The translations under genes were made by a program, and so were the position numbers. The notes beneath the pieces are model-generated. The model worked only from the letters and a program-made list of their open reading frames with translations, had not been told where the DNA came from and searched no databases. From assembly GCA_040218445.1 (NCBI GenBank), contig JAVJRK010000010.1:310001-374000 (forward strand): a stretch of 64,000 nucleotides of DNA, read 5' to 3'. The stretch comes from UBA1479 sp040218445. GTDB taxonomy: Bacteria > Pseudomonadota > Alphaproteobacteria > Rhodospirillales > Casp-alpha2. Of the stretch, positions 45,202-54,085 are shown one piece after another (positions within the stretch are counted from its first letter, which is position 1; each line of letters begins with the position of its first letter).

Positions 45202-47021
45202 CCGCCGCCAAACCGCCCGTCATTCTTGCCGTGACTGAACCGGGTGCTGCTCTCGCCCGCCGCCTGCAAGGCGTCATTCCCGGCGCCCTTGTGCATGGCC
45301 GGGTCGGGCGGATCACCCAGGCCGATGATTTCTTCGATGAAACCACGTCCCACGTGGCCCGCCTGTTCCGGGACGGCCATGCGGTGATCGGTGTGTTTGC
45401 ATCGGGCATCCTGATCCGCGCGCTGGCCCCATTGCTGGCCGATAAAGTCGCCGAACCGCCGGTCATTTCCGTGGCCGAGGACGGCAGCGCCGTGGTGCCG
45501 CTTCTGGGCGGGCATTCGGGGGCTAATGCCCTGGCCCGCACCATTGCCCGCACGTTGGATATCCATGCTGCCGTGACCACCACGGGCGATCTGCGCCACG
45601 GCATCGGCGTGGACGACCCGCCCGATGGCTGGGTCGTGGCCAACCGGAAAAAATCGCTTGCCGTTGCCGCCGCCCTGCTCGCGGGGGAGCCCGTGCGCCT
45701 GTCAGTCGAGGCCGGGGATGCAAGCTGGCTGACCGATGCGGGCCTGACGATCGATAAGGGTGCAGGCCCCGCCATCCGCGTGACCGACCGGGCCGTCGGC
45801 GACACGGAAGACCTTGTGCTTCATCCCCCGGTGCTGGCGCTGGGCATCGGCTGTGAACGGAATGCGGAGCCTGCGGAAATAAAAGACCTTATCGACCGCG
45901 TGCTGGCGGACAACAACCTTGCCCCCGGTGCCATCGCCTGCGTCGCATCGATCGATGTGAAAATGGACGAAGCCGCGGTCAATGAACTGGGTGCCGCATT
46001 GAACGTGCCCGTGCGATTTTTCGATGCAGCCGCGCTGGAAGCTCTGACCCCGCGCCTTGCCAATCCGTCCGACGTCGTGTTCGCCGAAGTCGGCTGTCAC
46101 GGCGTGGCCGAAGGGGCGGCGCTTGCCGCTGCCGGCGAAGGGGCCGATCTGATCGTCGAGAAAACCAAATCCAAACGCGCGACCTGCGCCGTCGCACGGT
46201 CTGCCGGCAATATCGATGCCGCACGGGCCGGACGCGCCCGCGGGCGTCTGACTGTCGTCGGCACGGGTCCGGGCACGCCGCTGTGGCGCACGCCCGCCGT
46301 CTCTCGCGCCGTGGCCGAAGCGACCGACCTGGTCGGCTACGGCCTTTACCTTGATCTTCTGGGGCCCGCCGCCGTGGGCAAGGCCCTGCATTCCTCGGAC
46401 CTGGCCCAGGAAGAAGCCCGCGCGCGCATGGCCCTGGACCTTGCCGGCGCGGGCAAGCAGGTCGCCCTGGTTTGTTCCGGCGATCCCGGAGTCTATGCCC
46501 TGGCGACCCTGGTGACGGAACTGCTCGACCGCGAGGACGACCCCCGCTGGAACCGCGTCGCCGTTTCCATCGAACCGGGTGTTAGCGCCCTGCAGGCCGC
46601 CGCCGCTCGGGCGGGCGCCCCCCTGGGGCATGATTTCTGCGCCGTGTCCTTATCGGACCTGCTGACCCCCTGGGAGGTGATCGAAAAACGTCTGACTGCC
46701 GCCGCCGAGGGTGATTTCGTTATGGCGCTTTACAATCCCGTGTCCAAACGCCGACGCTGGCAGTTGGAAAAAGCACGGGACATTTTGCTGAACCATCGCC
46801 CCGCAAACACGCCCGTGATCCTGGCCCGCAACCTGGGCCGCGACGGCGAAACCATCACCGTCATCGACCTGAAGGACCTGACGGCGGATCAGGTCGACAT
46901 GCTGACCCTGGTCATGATCGGATCATCCGATACCCGCGCCGTTACCCGCGGCACACGGCAATGGGTCTACACCCCCCGGGGCTATGCCGGAAAAATGCAG
47001 AAACAGGAGACCGGCACATGA
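45198..47021 (+). CDS. cobJ: CbiG - precorrin-3B C17-methyltransferase fusion
   Basis: 607 residues. Residues 1 to about 340 are CbiG-like: FASGILIRALAPLLADK, PLLGGHSGANALA, then the CbiG C-terminal domain with GIGCERNAEPAEI. From about 348, GRLTVVGTGPGTPLWRTPAV opens a CobJ/CbiH methyltransferase domain with CSGDPGVYALA and ALYNPVSKRR. CbiG opens the delta-lactone ring in the oxygen-independent pathway, and CbiH/CobJ methylates C17 with ring contraction, so the fusion joins adjacent steps. Overlaps cobI and cobM by four bases each. Confidence 0.93.
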   Translation: MTAAKPPVILAVTEPGAALARRLQGVIPGALVHGRVGRITQADDFFDETTSHVARLFRDGHAVIGVFASGILIRALAPLLADKVAEPPVISVAEDGSAVVPLLGGHSGANALARTIARTLDIHAAVTTTGDLRHGIGVDDPPDGWVVANRKKSLAVAAALLAGEPVRLSVEAGDASWLTDAGLTIDKGAGPAIRVTDRAVGDTEDLVLHPPVLALGIGCERNAEPAEIKDLIDRVLADNNLAPGAIACVASIDVKMDEAAVNELGAALNVPVRFFDAAALEALTPRLANPSDVVFAEVGCHGVAEGAALAAAGEGADLIVEKTKSKRATCAVARSAGNIDAARAGRARGRLTVVGTGPGTPLWRTPAVSRAVAEATDLVGYGLYLDLLGPAAVGKALHSSDLAQEEARARMALDLAGAGKQVALVCSGDPGVYALATLVTELLDREDDPRWNRVAVSIEPGVSALQAAAARAGAPLGHDFCAVSLSDLLTPWEVIEKRLTAAAEGDFVMALYNPVSKRRRWQLEKARDILLNHRPANTPVILARNLGRDGETITVIDLKDLTADQVDMLTLVMIGSSDTRAVTRGTRQWVYTPRGYAGKMQKQETGT

Positions 47022-47794
47022 CCGTTCATTTCATCGGCGCAGGACCGGGTGCACCCGACCTGATCACCGTACGCGGCCTGAACCTGATCCGCACATGCCC
47101 GGTCGTGCTTTACGCCGGATCGCTGGTCCCGGCCGAGGTCGTGGCCGAAGCCCCCGAAGGGGCCCGCGTGATCGACACCGCGCCCATGAACCTGGACGAA
47201 ATCATCGCCGAGATCGAAACCGCCCATGCAGCAGGCCAGGACGTCGCCCGCGTTCATTCCGGCGATCCGTCGATCTACGGCGCCGTGGCCGAACAGATGC
47301 GCCGCCTGGCCGCCCTGGACATTCCCTATGACGTGACGCCCGGCGTGCCCGCCTTCGCCGCCGCCGCCGCTGCCCTTAAAAAGGAACTGACCCTGCCTCA
47401 GGTCAGCCAATCGATCATCCTGACCCGCACGTCCGTGCGCGCGTCGGACATGCCCGCGGGCGAAGACCTGGAAACCCTGGGGCGCAGCGGGGCGACCCTG
47501 GCCGTGCACTTGTCGGTCAACAATCTGGCCAAGGTGGTGCGCGAATTGACGCCCCATTACGGCGCGGACTGCCCCGTCGTGGTCGCCTACCGGGCAACCT
47601 GGCCCGATGAACAGTTTCTTGAAGGCACGCTTGCCGACATCCGCGAAAAGGTCAAAGCCGCGGGATTTACCCGCACAGCCCTGATCCTGGTCGGCCCCGT
47701 CCTGGGCGACGCCGCGTTCGACGATTCCGCCCTATACGCCACCCATCATCACCATGTCCTGCGCCCCAAGAAAACGCAGACCGGCAAGCCCTAG
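47018..47794 (+). CDS. cobM: Precorrin-4 / cobalt-precorrin-4 C11-methyltransferase
   Basis: 258 residues from MTVHFIGAGPGAPDLITVRG, starting in an ATGA overlap. VHSGDPSIYGAVAEQ and the C-terminal VVAYRATWPDE are CobM/CbiF blocks. It methylates C11. The C-terminus has HHHH followed by a basic tail. Last gene of the plus-strand run; its stop shares CTAG with the stop of convergent cobK. Confidence 0.94.
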   Translation: MTVHFIGAGPGAPDLITVRGLNLIRTCPVVLYAGSLVPAEVVAEAPEGARVIDTAPMNLDEIIAEIETAHAAGQDVARVHSGDPSIYGAVAEQMRRLAALDIPYDVTPGVPAFAAAAAALKKELTLPQVSQSIILTRTSVRASDMPAGEDLETLGRSGATLAVHLSVNNLAKVVRELTPHYGADCPVVVAYRATWPDEQFLEGTLADIREKVKAAGFTRTALILVGPVLGDAAFDDSALYATHHHHVLRPKKTQTGKP

Positions 47795-48540
47795 GAAGGC
47801 AATAGCCCCGCCAACCATTCAAGGGCGGCATCAATGCTGTCCCCATGGGGCGGCGGGGGTACCGGCGGCGGATCGATCAGCACGACTTTGATCCCCCGGT
47901 CCAGCGCCGCGTCGATCTTGGCGCTGGATGCATCGCTGCCGCCGTTCTTGGCGACCAGGGCATCGATCCTGAATTCATCAAGGATACGTTCTTCCGCCTC
48001 CAAGCCGCCCGGACGTCCGGTCAACACATGACAATCGGCGAAGGGCGGCGGCATATCCGGCGCATCAATGAACCGCAGCAGATGAAACCGCCCGGGCATA
48101 TCGGTAAAGGCGGAAACTTCTTTCCGGCCGATGGCAAGGAACACCCGCCGGTCGCCCTTGTCCAAGGCCCGCGCCGCCGCCGCCGTATCGGCGGCCCGAA
48201 CCACGCCTGTATCGTCGGCGAATGTCCAGGATGCGCGCATTAGGGCAAGGCGCGGCACACCCGTCATCCGGCTGGCTTCGGCCGCGTTGGCAGATATGGC
48301 GGCGGCGAAAGGGTGCGTGGCATCGATTACCGCATCCACGTTCTCTTGCAGCATATAATCGGCGAGCCCTTGGGCACCACCGAACCCGCCGACCGTGACC
48401 TCGCCCATCGGTTTTCGCGGCACCGCCGTGCGCCCGGCCAATGATGTGATCACCCGCATTTTTGGCCGGCGGGCTAAAACCGCTGCTGCAAGGGCGCGGG
48501 CATCGGCTGTCCCGCCCATGATCAACAGCGTGCTAACCAC
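47791..48540 (-). CDS. cobK: Precorrin-6A / cobalt-precorrin-6A reductase
   Basis: 249 residues from a GTG at 48540 that overlaps cbiD by eight bases; the next residues STLLIMGGTADARALA are the standard CobK N-terminus. VIDATHPFAAAISANA and LVAKNGGSDASSAKID are further CobK/CbiJ blocks. It reduces the macrocycle with a nicotinamide cofactor. The minus-strand pair cbiD-cobK faces the plus-strand operon. Confidence 0.9.
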   Translation of the reverse strand: MVSTLLIMGGTADARALAAAVLARRPKMRVITSLAGRTAVPRKPMGEVTVGGFGGAQGLADYMLQENVDAVIDATHPFAAAISANAAEASRMTGVPRLALMRASWTFADDTGVVRAADTAAAARALDKGDRRVFLAIGRKEVSAFTDMPGRFHLLRFIDAPDMPPPFADCHVLTGRPGGLEAEERILDEFRIDALVAKNGGSDASSAKIDAALDRGIKVVLIDPPPVPPPPHGDSIDAALEWLAGLLPS

Positions 48541-49612
48541 CGGCCCGGCCCACCAATTGTCCCTGGCGGTCAAACACCAGAACCTCGACCGCGATGCCGC
48601 CGGAAAGAGCGGCCAGGGCAACTTCGCGGGCACCGGTCGCGATACGGTCGGCCAGGGGCAACCCGCTCTCACTGGAAAGGCTCAGCGCTTCCATACCCGT
48701 ATTGGCAATCCTGATCTTGCCTGCCAAGGTCGGATCGTCCGATGCCAGGGCCGCCAGCTTTTCCAGATCCAGGGACGAGCGCGCGGAATGCAGGTCCAGA
48801 TTTCCCTGGGAAAGCTTAGCCAGCTTGCCGAACCCACCCGCCAGCGTCAGGCGCGGCACGGGGTGACGCCGCAGATATTTCAACAGGCCGCCGGCGAAAT
48901 CACCCATGTCGATCAGGGCCATTTCCGGCAGGTCGTACAGGGCCTGCACGGCTTTTTCCGACGTCGACCCGGTCGCCGCCGCGATATGGGCAAGCCCGCC
49001 CGCGCGGGCCACATCAACGCCGCGATGAATGGAATGGATCCAGGACGAACAGGAATAGGGAATGACCACGCCGGTCGTACCCAAAACCGAAAGACCACCG
49101 ATGATCCCCAGCCGCCCGTTCATGGTCTTTTCCGCCAAGATTTCGCCATCCTTGATGGCAACCGTGATTTCCACGTCTTCCGGGCCGTTCAGGCGGCGGG
49201 CCAGATCGGCGATCACCCCGGTCATCATCTTGCGCGGGCCGGGATTGATCGCGGGCTCGCCCGGCGGCAGGGGCAGACCCGGCTTGGTCACCGTGCCGAC
49301 GCCGGGACCTGCCTGGAAGGTCACGCCCGCACCATCCGCACCCGGGCGCAGGGTCACCGAAACCTCGGCCCCGTGGGTAACGTCGGGGTCGTCGCCCGCA
49401 TCCTTGATCACGGCGGCGGTCGCGATGCCGTCCGCCAGGTCCGTGCGGGCCAGATCGAACCGGGGTTCTTCCCCGCGCGGCAGGGTGATCGTCACCACGG
49501 CGGGGAACCGGCCGGTCACCAAGGCCTCATAGGCTGCCGCCGTGGCCGCCGTCGCACAGGCGCCGGTGGTCCAGCCGCGTTTCAGGTTTCCTTCGGGTTT
49601 ACGTGCGGGCAT
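48533..49612 (-). CDS. cbiD: Cobalt-precorrin-5B C1-methyltransferase
   Basis: 359 residues. KRGWTTGACATAATAAAYEAL is the diagnostic CbiD start; NPGPRKMM and GTTGVVIPYSCSSWIHSIHRG follow. CbiD methylates C1 in the oxygen-independent pathway and is not used by the aerobic Pseudomonas-type route, which uses CobF. Its presence with CbiG and CbiX is the main evidence for the route. Upstream, 49613-49751 is the divergent promoter region shared with sco. Confidence 0.94.
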   Translation of the reverse strand: MPARKPEGNLKRGWTTGACATAATAAAYEALVTGRFPAVVTITLPRGEEPRFDLARTDLADGIATAAVIKDAGDDPDVTHGAEVSVTLRPGADGAGVTFQAGPGVGTVTKPGLPLPPGEPAINPGPRKMMTGVIADLARRLNGPEDVEITVAIKDGEILAEKTMNGRLGIIGGLSVLGTTGVVIPYSCSSWIHSIHRGVDVARAGGLAHIAAATGSTSEKAVQALYDLPEMALIDMGDFAGGLLKYLRRHPVPRLTLAGGFGKLAKLSQGNLDLHSARSSLDLEKLAALASDDPTLAGKIRIANTGMEALSLSSESGLPLADRIATGAREVALAALSGGIAVEVLVFDRQGQLVGRAGG

Positions 49613-49751
49613 GGCGGGAATTTAGCGCATTGCCGGGGCCCTGCCCAAAGAAAGAAACAGCATTGTGAAGCACCGAATGCCCGGTAAGGGTTGATCCCGC
49701 CGGGAAAGTCCTTACTTTTCCCGAACCCGCAACAGGAGCCGCCGCAAGACC

Positions 49752-50405
49752 ATGTCCGAAGAACTGAACAAAGCCGTTTCCCGCCTGCGTCTTGCGCGCC
49801 GGATCGCCATCGGCCTGTCTGTCGTTATCGTGGTCGCCGTGGTTGTCGTGGTCGCCGGGCGGCAATTTGGCGTCATGAACATGAACGGCGGCGGCAAGAC
49901 AACCGTCGGGCAGCCCAGCGTGAAGATCGGCGGCCCCTTCACCCTGACCGATCATACGGGCAAGCAGGTGACCGAAGCCGATTTCCGCGGCAAGGCCATG
50001 CTGATCTTTTTCGGCTATACCTTCTGTCCCGATGTCTGCCCCACGTCCCTGACCGAAATTTCCGCCGCCATGGATGAACTGGGCCCCGATGCCAGCAAGG
50101 TCACGCCCGTGCTGGTCACGGTCGACCCGGAACGGGATACCGTCGATACCCTGAAAGATTACGTCACCCATTTTCATCCCAGCGTCGTCGGCCTGACCGG
50201 TACGGCGGAACAAACTAAACAGGTCGCCAAGGCCTTCCGTGTCTATTACGCCAGGGTTCCGGATGAAGGCGGCGACAAGGACGCCTATCTGATGGATCAT
50301 TCCTCGGTGATCTATCTGATGGGGCCGGACGGCAAGTTCCTGGCCCATTTCAACCATCAGACGGATGGTGCGACCATGGCGGCCAAGATCAAGTCCTTAC
50401 TGTGA
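49752..50405 (+). CDS. SCO1/SenC copper-binding protein for cytochrome oxidase assembly
   Basis: 217 residues with an N-terminal signal anchor (about residues 18-40). FFGYTFCPDVCPTSL supplies the CxxxC copper ligands, and DHSSVIYLMGPDG the distal histidine. Acts on the periplasmic side, delivering copper or reducing thiols for the CuA site of cytochrome c oxidase. It lies between cbiD and cobB; co-transcription with cobB (13 bases apart) looks incidental to function. Confidence 0.92.
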   Translation: MSEELNKAVSRLRLARRIAIGLSVVIVVAVVVVVAGRQFGVMNMNGGGKTTVGQPSVKIGGPFTLTDHTGKQVTEADFRGKAMLIFFGYTFCPDVCPTSLTEISAAMDELGPDASKVTPVLVTVDPERDTVDTLKDYVTHFHPSVVGLTGTAEQTKQVAKAFRVYYARVPDEGGDKDAYLMDHSSVIYLMGPDGKFLAHFNHQTDGATMAAKIKSLL

Positions 50406-50418
50406 ACAGGGCTGGGCT

Positions 50419-51771
50419 GTGAACGGGGCAGACCTGCCTCCCGGCATCGTCATCGCGGCGCCCTCGTCGGGCAGCGGCAAGACACTTCTGACCCTGGGCC
50501 TTCTGCGTCATTTTCGGGACAGCGGTATCGCCGTGGCCTCGGCCAAAATCGGCCCCGATTACATCGATCCCGCCTTTCATGCCGCCGCCGCCGGCCGGAC
50601 CTGCACCAATCTGGACCTTTGGGCCATGCGCCCGGCGACCCAGACAGCGGCCTTGTGCCAGTCCGCCGACGGCGCCGAACTGATCATTTGCGAAGGCGTC
50701 ATGGGGCTGTTCGACGGCGCCAACCTAGACCAAGGATCAACCGGCGACGCCGCCCGCACGTTCGGCTGGCCGGTCATCCTGATGGTCGATGCATCGGCAC
50801 AGGGCGCATCCGCCGCCGCCCTGGTCGGCGGGTTCGCCCGCCATCGCCAAGGTGTCACCGTCGCGGGCGTGATCTTCAACCGGACCGGCAGCAAACGCCA
50901 TGGGGAAATTCTGCGGGACGCCATGGCCGCCGATCATCCGGATATTCCCGTGCTGGGCTGCCTGCCCCGCCTGGACGGTCTGAACCTGCCGGAACGGCAT
51001 CTGGGCCTGGTCCAGGCCGGCGAACACGGGGATTTGGAGGCCTTTCTGAATACGGCCGCCGATGCGGTCGGCGACCATGTGGACACGGCCGCCCTGCGCG
51101 CACTTGCCCAAGCGACCAAGCCCGTCGAGGCCCCCTCCGCAAACTCGGCCTTTCCCCCCTTGGGGCAAAAGATCGCGGTCGCCCGTGATCTCGCCTTTGC
51201 CTTTTCCTACCCGCATGTGCTGTCAGGCTGGCGGAACGCGGGGGCGGAAATCACGTTCTTTTCGCCCCTGACGGATGAAGCCCCCGCCGCGGATGCGGAC
51301 GCGGTCTACCTGCCTGGCGGATATCCGGAACTGCATACAGGCAGGCTTGCGGGTAATAACGCGTTTCTTTCCGGTCTCAGCACCGCTGCCCAAACCGGCA
51401 AACCCCTGTTCGGGGAATGCGGTGGCTACATGGTTTTGGGCATGGGGCTGACCGATGCCGAAGGCCGGCGCCACGCCATGGCCGGCCTGTTGCCCGTGGA
51501 AACATCCTTTGCCCAACGTAAATTGCACCTGGGCTACCGGCAGGCAACCCTGGCCGACGACGGCCCGCTGGGCGCGGCCGGAACCGTTCTGCGCGGCCAT
51601 GAATTCCATTACGCCACGATCCTTTCCGAAGGCCTGGAGGAAGGCCGCGACGCCCCCCTGTTCCACGTGAAAAACGCTCAGGATCAATACCTGGGCGCGC
51701 TCGGCCGCAGGCGAGACAACGTGATGGGATCGTTCATTCATCTGATCGACCGTGAGGACAGCGCCGGATAA
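50419..51771 (+). CDS. cobB: Cobyrinate a,c-diamide synthase
   Basis: 450 residues from a GTG at 50419. IVIAAPSSGSGKTLLTLGLL is the N-terminal P-loop of the CobB/CbiA ATP-dependent amidotransferase; GECGGYMVLG has the glutaminase Cys at about residue 334. It amidates the a and c carboxyls of (hydrogeno)cobyrinate using glutamine. The upstream frame to 50365 overlaps sco and is not coding. The only cobalamin gene of the window placed outside the main blocks. Confidence 0.92.
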   Translation: MNGADLPPGIVIAAPSSGSGKTLLTLGLLRHFRDSGIAVASAKIGPDYIDPAFHAAAAGRTCTNLDLWAMRPATQTAALCQSADGAELIICEGVMGLFDGANLDQGSTGDAARTFGWPVILMVDASAQGASAAALVGGFARHRQGVTVAGVIFNRTGSKRHGEILRDAMAADHPDIPVLGCLPRLDGLNLPERHLGLVQAGEHGDLEAFLNTAADAVGDHVDTAALRALAQATKPVEAPSANSAFPPLGQKIAVARDLAFAFSYPHVLSGWRNAGAEITFFSPLTDEAPAADADAVYLPGGYPELHTGRLAGNNAFLSGLSTAAQTGKPLFGECGGYMVLGMGLTDAEGRRHAMAGLLPVETSFAQRKLHLGYRQATLADDGPLGAAGTVLRGHEFHYATILSEGLEEGRDAPLFHVKNAQDQYLGALGRRRDNVMGSFIHLIDREDSAG

Positions 51772-51816
51772 GCACGGTATGCTGACCCCCGAAAACCACC
51801 CCAGCGAGAGACCTTC

Positions 51817-52287
51817 ATGTTCGGGCTGTTCAAAAAGAAGCCAAAACAAAATACGCCGCCGCCGTTCTGGAAGACCAAGGGCCTGGGCGAAATGTCCAAA
51901 TCGGAATGGGAATCCCTTTGCGACGGCTGCGGTCGATGCTGCCTGAACAAGCTGGAAAACGACGCCACGGGGGAAATTCTTTATACGGACGTGGCCTGCC
52001 GCCTGCTGGACACGGAAAGCTGCCGCTGCGCCAGCTATGCCGACCGCAAACGGTTCGTGCCCGAATGCCAGATTCTCACGCCCCGCATGGTCAAAAAACT
52101 CGGCTGGCTGCCATCGACCTGCGCATACCGCTTGATTTCCGAGGGCCAGGACCTTTATTGGTGGCATCCCCTGGTTTCCGGTGACCCGGAGACGGTACAT
52201 TATGCAGGCATATCGGTGCGCGGCCGTGTCGTTTCCGAACGCGACACCGATGACCTGGAAAATCACGTGGTGGGTTGGCCCAAATAG
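51817..52287 (+). CDS. YcgN-family cysteine cluster protein (UPF0260)
   Basis: 156 residues. PFWKTKGLGEMSKSEWESLCDGCGRCCLNKLE is the family opening; eight cysteines in all (CDGCGRCC, C in VACRLL, CRC, EC, TCAYR) suggest a metal or Fe-S site. Widespread in Proteobacteria, function unknown. Cytoplasmic. It begins 45 bases after cobB. Confidence 0.9.
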   Translation: MFGLFKKKPKQNTPPPFWKTKGLGEMSKSEWESLCDGCGRCCLNKLENDATGEILYTDVACRLLDTESCRCASYADRKRFVPECQILTPRMVKKLGWLPSTCAYRLISEGQDLYWWHPLVSGDPETVHYAGISVRGRVVSERDTDDLENHVVGWPK

Positions 52288-52336
52288 CCGCAGGTTCGGC
52301 CCCCTCTTGGTCGGCCCGGCATCGAAGGAGAAAAAC

Positions 52337-53269
52337 ATGAGTGCAACGAACTTGGAATTAACGGGCGTTTACGCCGCTGTCCTGACTCCGCAGCATGCGG
52401 ATTTGAGCCCCGACCACGACCGCCTGGCAGCGCATTCCCGCTGGCTTCTGACCAACGGCTGCGACGGCCTGGGCATTCTGGGCACCACGGGCGAAGCCAA
52501 TTCGTTCTCCGTCGCCGAGCGCGTGGAAATTCTCGACAAACTGGCCGAAAACGGCGTGCCGACCCAAGGCATGATGCCGGGCACCGGCTGCAGCGCCATC
52601 CCGGATACGGTTGAAATCACCAAGAAAGCGCTGGAAATTGGCGCCGGATCGGTGCTGATGCTGCCGCCGTTCTATTACAAGAACCAGTCCGACGAAGGCC
52701 TGTTCGCCGCCTATTCGGAAGTGATCCAGCGCATCGGCGACGACCGCCTGAAAATCTGCGTCTATCACTTCCCGCAAATGTCGGGCGTGCCGATTTCCAT
52801 GAACCTGATCGGCATGCTGCGCAAGGAATACCCGAACACGATTGTCGGCATGAAGGATTCGTCCGGCGTGTTGGAAAACATGCTGACGGCGACCCGCGAA
52901 TTCCCGGGCTTCTGCGTGTTCTCGGGCGCGGACGACCTGATGCTGCCGGTCCTGCGCGAAGGCGGGGCGGGCTGCATCACAGCCTGCTCCAACATCGGTG
53001 CTGACCTGGCACAGGCGGTTTATTCCGAATACCGGGCCAACGGTGACGACGGCAATGTCGAAGACCTGCAAAAGCCCCTGGCAGCCGTGCGCAAGATCAT
53101 TTCCGGCTATCCGTTGATCCCATCTTTGAAGGCCATGGTCGCCCGCCACACCGGCGACGACGCCTGGCTGAACATGCGCCCGCCGGTCATGGCCATGGAC
53201 GCGGCCGCGACCCAGCGCCTGTATCAGGAATACGACGGCGCCGGTCTTTCCATGGCGGAAGCCGCCTGA
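52337..53269 (+). CDS. Dihydrodipicolinate synthase-family aldolase
   Basis: 310 residues from MSATNLELTGVYAAVLTP with AAGGAG ahead. GILGTTGEANSFSVAER is the GTTGE loop and IVGMKDSSG carries the Schiff-base lysine, so a class I pyruvate-type aldolase/lyase. The usual YNIP tyrosine motif is changed to YHFPQ, which argues against true DapA and for another member of the family (sugar-acid or hydroxyproline-type metabolism). Substrate unknown. Confidence 0.82.
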   Translation: MSATNLELTGVYAAVLTPQHADLSPDHDRLAAHSRWLLTNGCDGLGILGTTGEANSFSVAERVEILDKLAENGVPTQGMMPGTGCSAIPDTVEITKKALEIGAGSVLMLPPFYYKNQSDEGLFAAYSEVIQRIGDDRLKICVYHFPQMSGVPISMNLIGMLRKEYPNTIVGMKDSSGVLENMLTATREFPGFCVFSGADDLMLPVLREGGAGCITACSNIGADLAQAVYSEYRANGDDGNVEDLQKPLAAVRKIISGYPLIPSLKAMVARHTGDDAWLNMRPPVMAMDAAATQRLYQEYDGAGLSMAEAA

Positions 53270-53270
53270 T

Positions 53271-54029
53271 TTGAGCGACGGCGAAAGCGGCCGGATTTCA
53301 CCTACCCTGGGCCTCGACTTGGACCATCTCATGGGGGCGGTGCCGCTCCGCATTCGCCGCAATCGCCGCGCCAAGCGCCTGATCCTGCGCGCCGACCCGG
53401 CAACGGGCGGCGCCGTGGTCACCTGCCCACCCTGGGTTTCGGATGCCGAGGCCCGGGCCTTTGCCGAAAAACAAGAAGGCTGGATCCGCGACCGGCTGGC
53501 CGCGGCCCCTGCCGTCGTTCCGTTCGGGGACGGCATCGAAATTCCCTTTCTGGGAGATCCGCACCTTATCCGCCACCGCCCCGATGCGCGGGGCGGTGTC
53601 TGGATCGAGCCCGCGGGCCTGCCCGGCGACCGGCCGGAAATCCATGTCACGGGCTTGGCCGAACATCTGCCCCGCCGCCTGGGCGATTGGCTGAAACGCG
53701 AGGCCCGGCGACGCATCATGCCCAAAGCGGCCGAAGCCGCGGCCCAACTGGACGTTCAATTCGGCCGCGTCACCCTGCGTGATACGCGCAGCCGCTGGGG
53801 GTCCTGTGCGGCCAACGGCAATCTGAGCTTTTCCTGGCGTCTGGTGATGGCGCCGGAGCGGGTACTGAACTACGTCGTCGTGCACGAGGTCGCGCATTTG
53901 CGTGAACACAACCACGGCCCCCGGTTCTGGGCTCTGGTCGAGACTCTGATTGACGACATGGCCGACTGCCGGAATTGGCTGCGGGACGAAGGGGCCGCCC
54001 TGCACATGATCGGCGGCACGCCAGATTAA
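53271..54029 (+). CDS. YgjP-like / M48-related metallopeptidase (DUF45)
   Basis: 252 residues from a TTG at 53271, one base after the previous stop; an ATG at 53331 is an alternative. TRSRWGSCAANGNLSFSWRL and HEVAHLREHNHGPRFW (HExxH at about residue 205) define the DUF45/YgjP zinc peptidase family. Function unproven; no signal peptide, so cytoplasmic. Confidence 0.88.
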   Translation: MSDGESGRISPTLGLDLDHLMGAVPLRIRRNRRAKRLILRADPATGGAVVTCPPWVSDAEARAFAEKQEGWIRDRLAAAPAVVPFGDGIEIPFLGDPHLIRHRPDARGGVWIEPAGLPGDRPEIHVTGLAEHLPRRLGDWLKREARRRIMPKAAEAAAQLDVQFGRVTLRDTRSRWGSCAANGNLSFSWRLVMAPERVLNYVVVHEVAHLREHNHGPRFWALVETLIDDMADCRNWLRDEGAALHMIGGTPD

Positions 54030-54085
54030 AATTACACCGCAAGGTTCGGATGGCCGCAAAGACCGGCCAGCCGTAGGATCGCCTT

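Noticed and set aside
52358..53725. 455-codon minus-strand open frame
   Set aside because: Antisense to the DapA-family and YgjP-like genes, with no ribosome site or recognisable motif.
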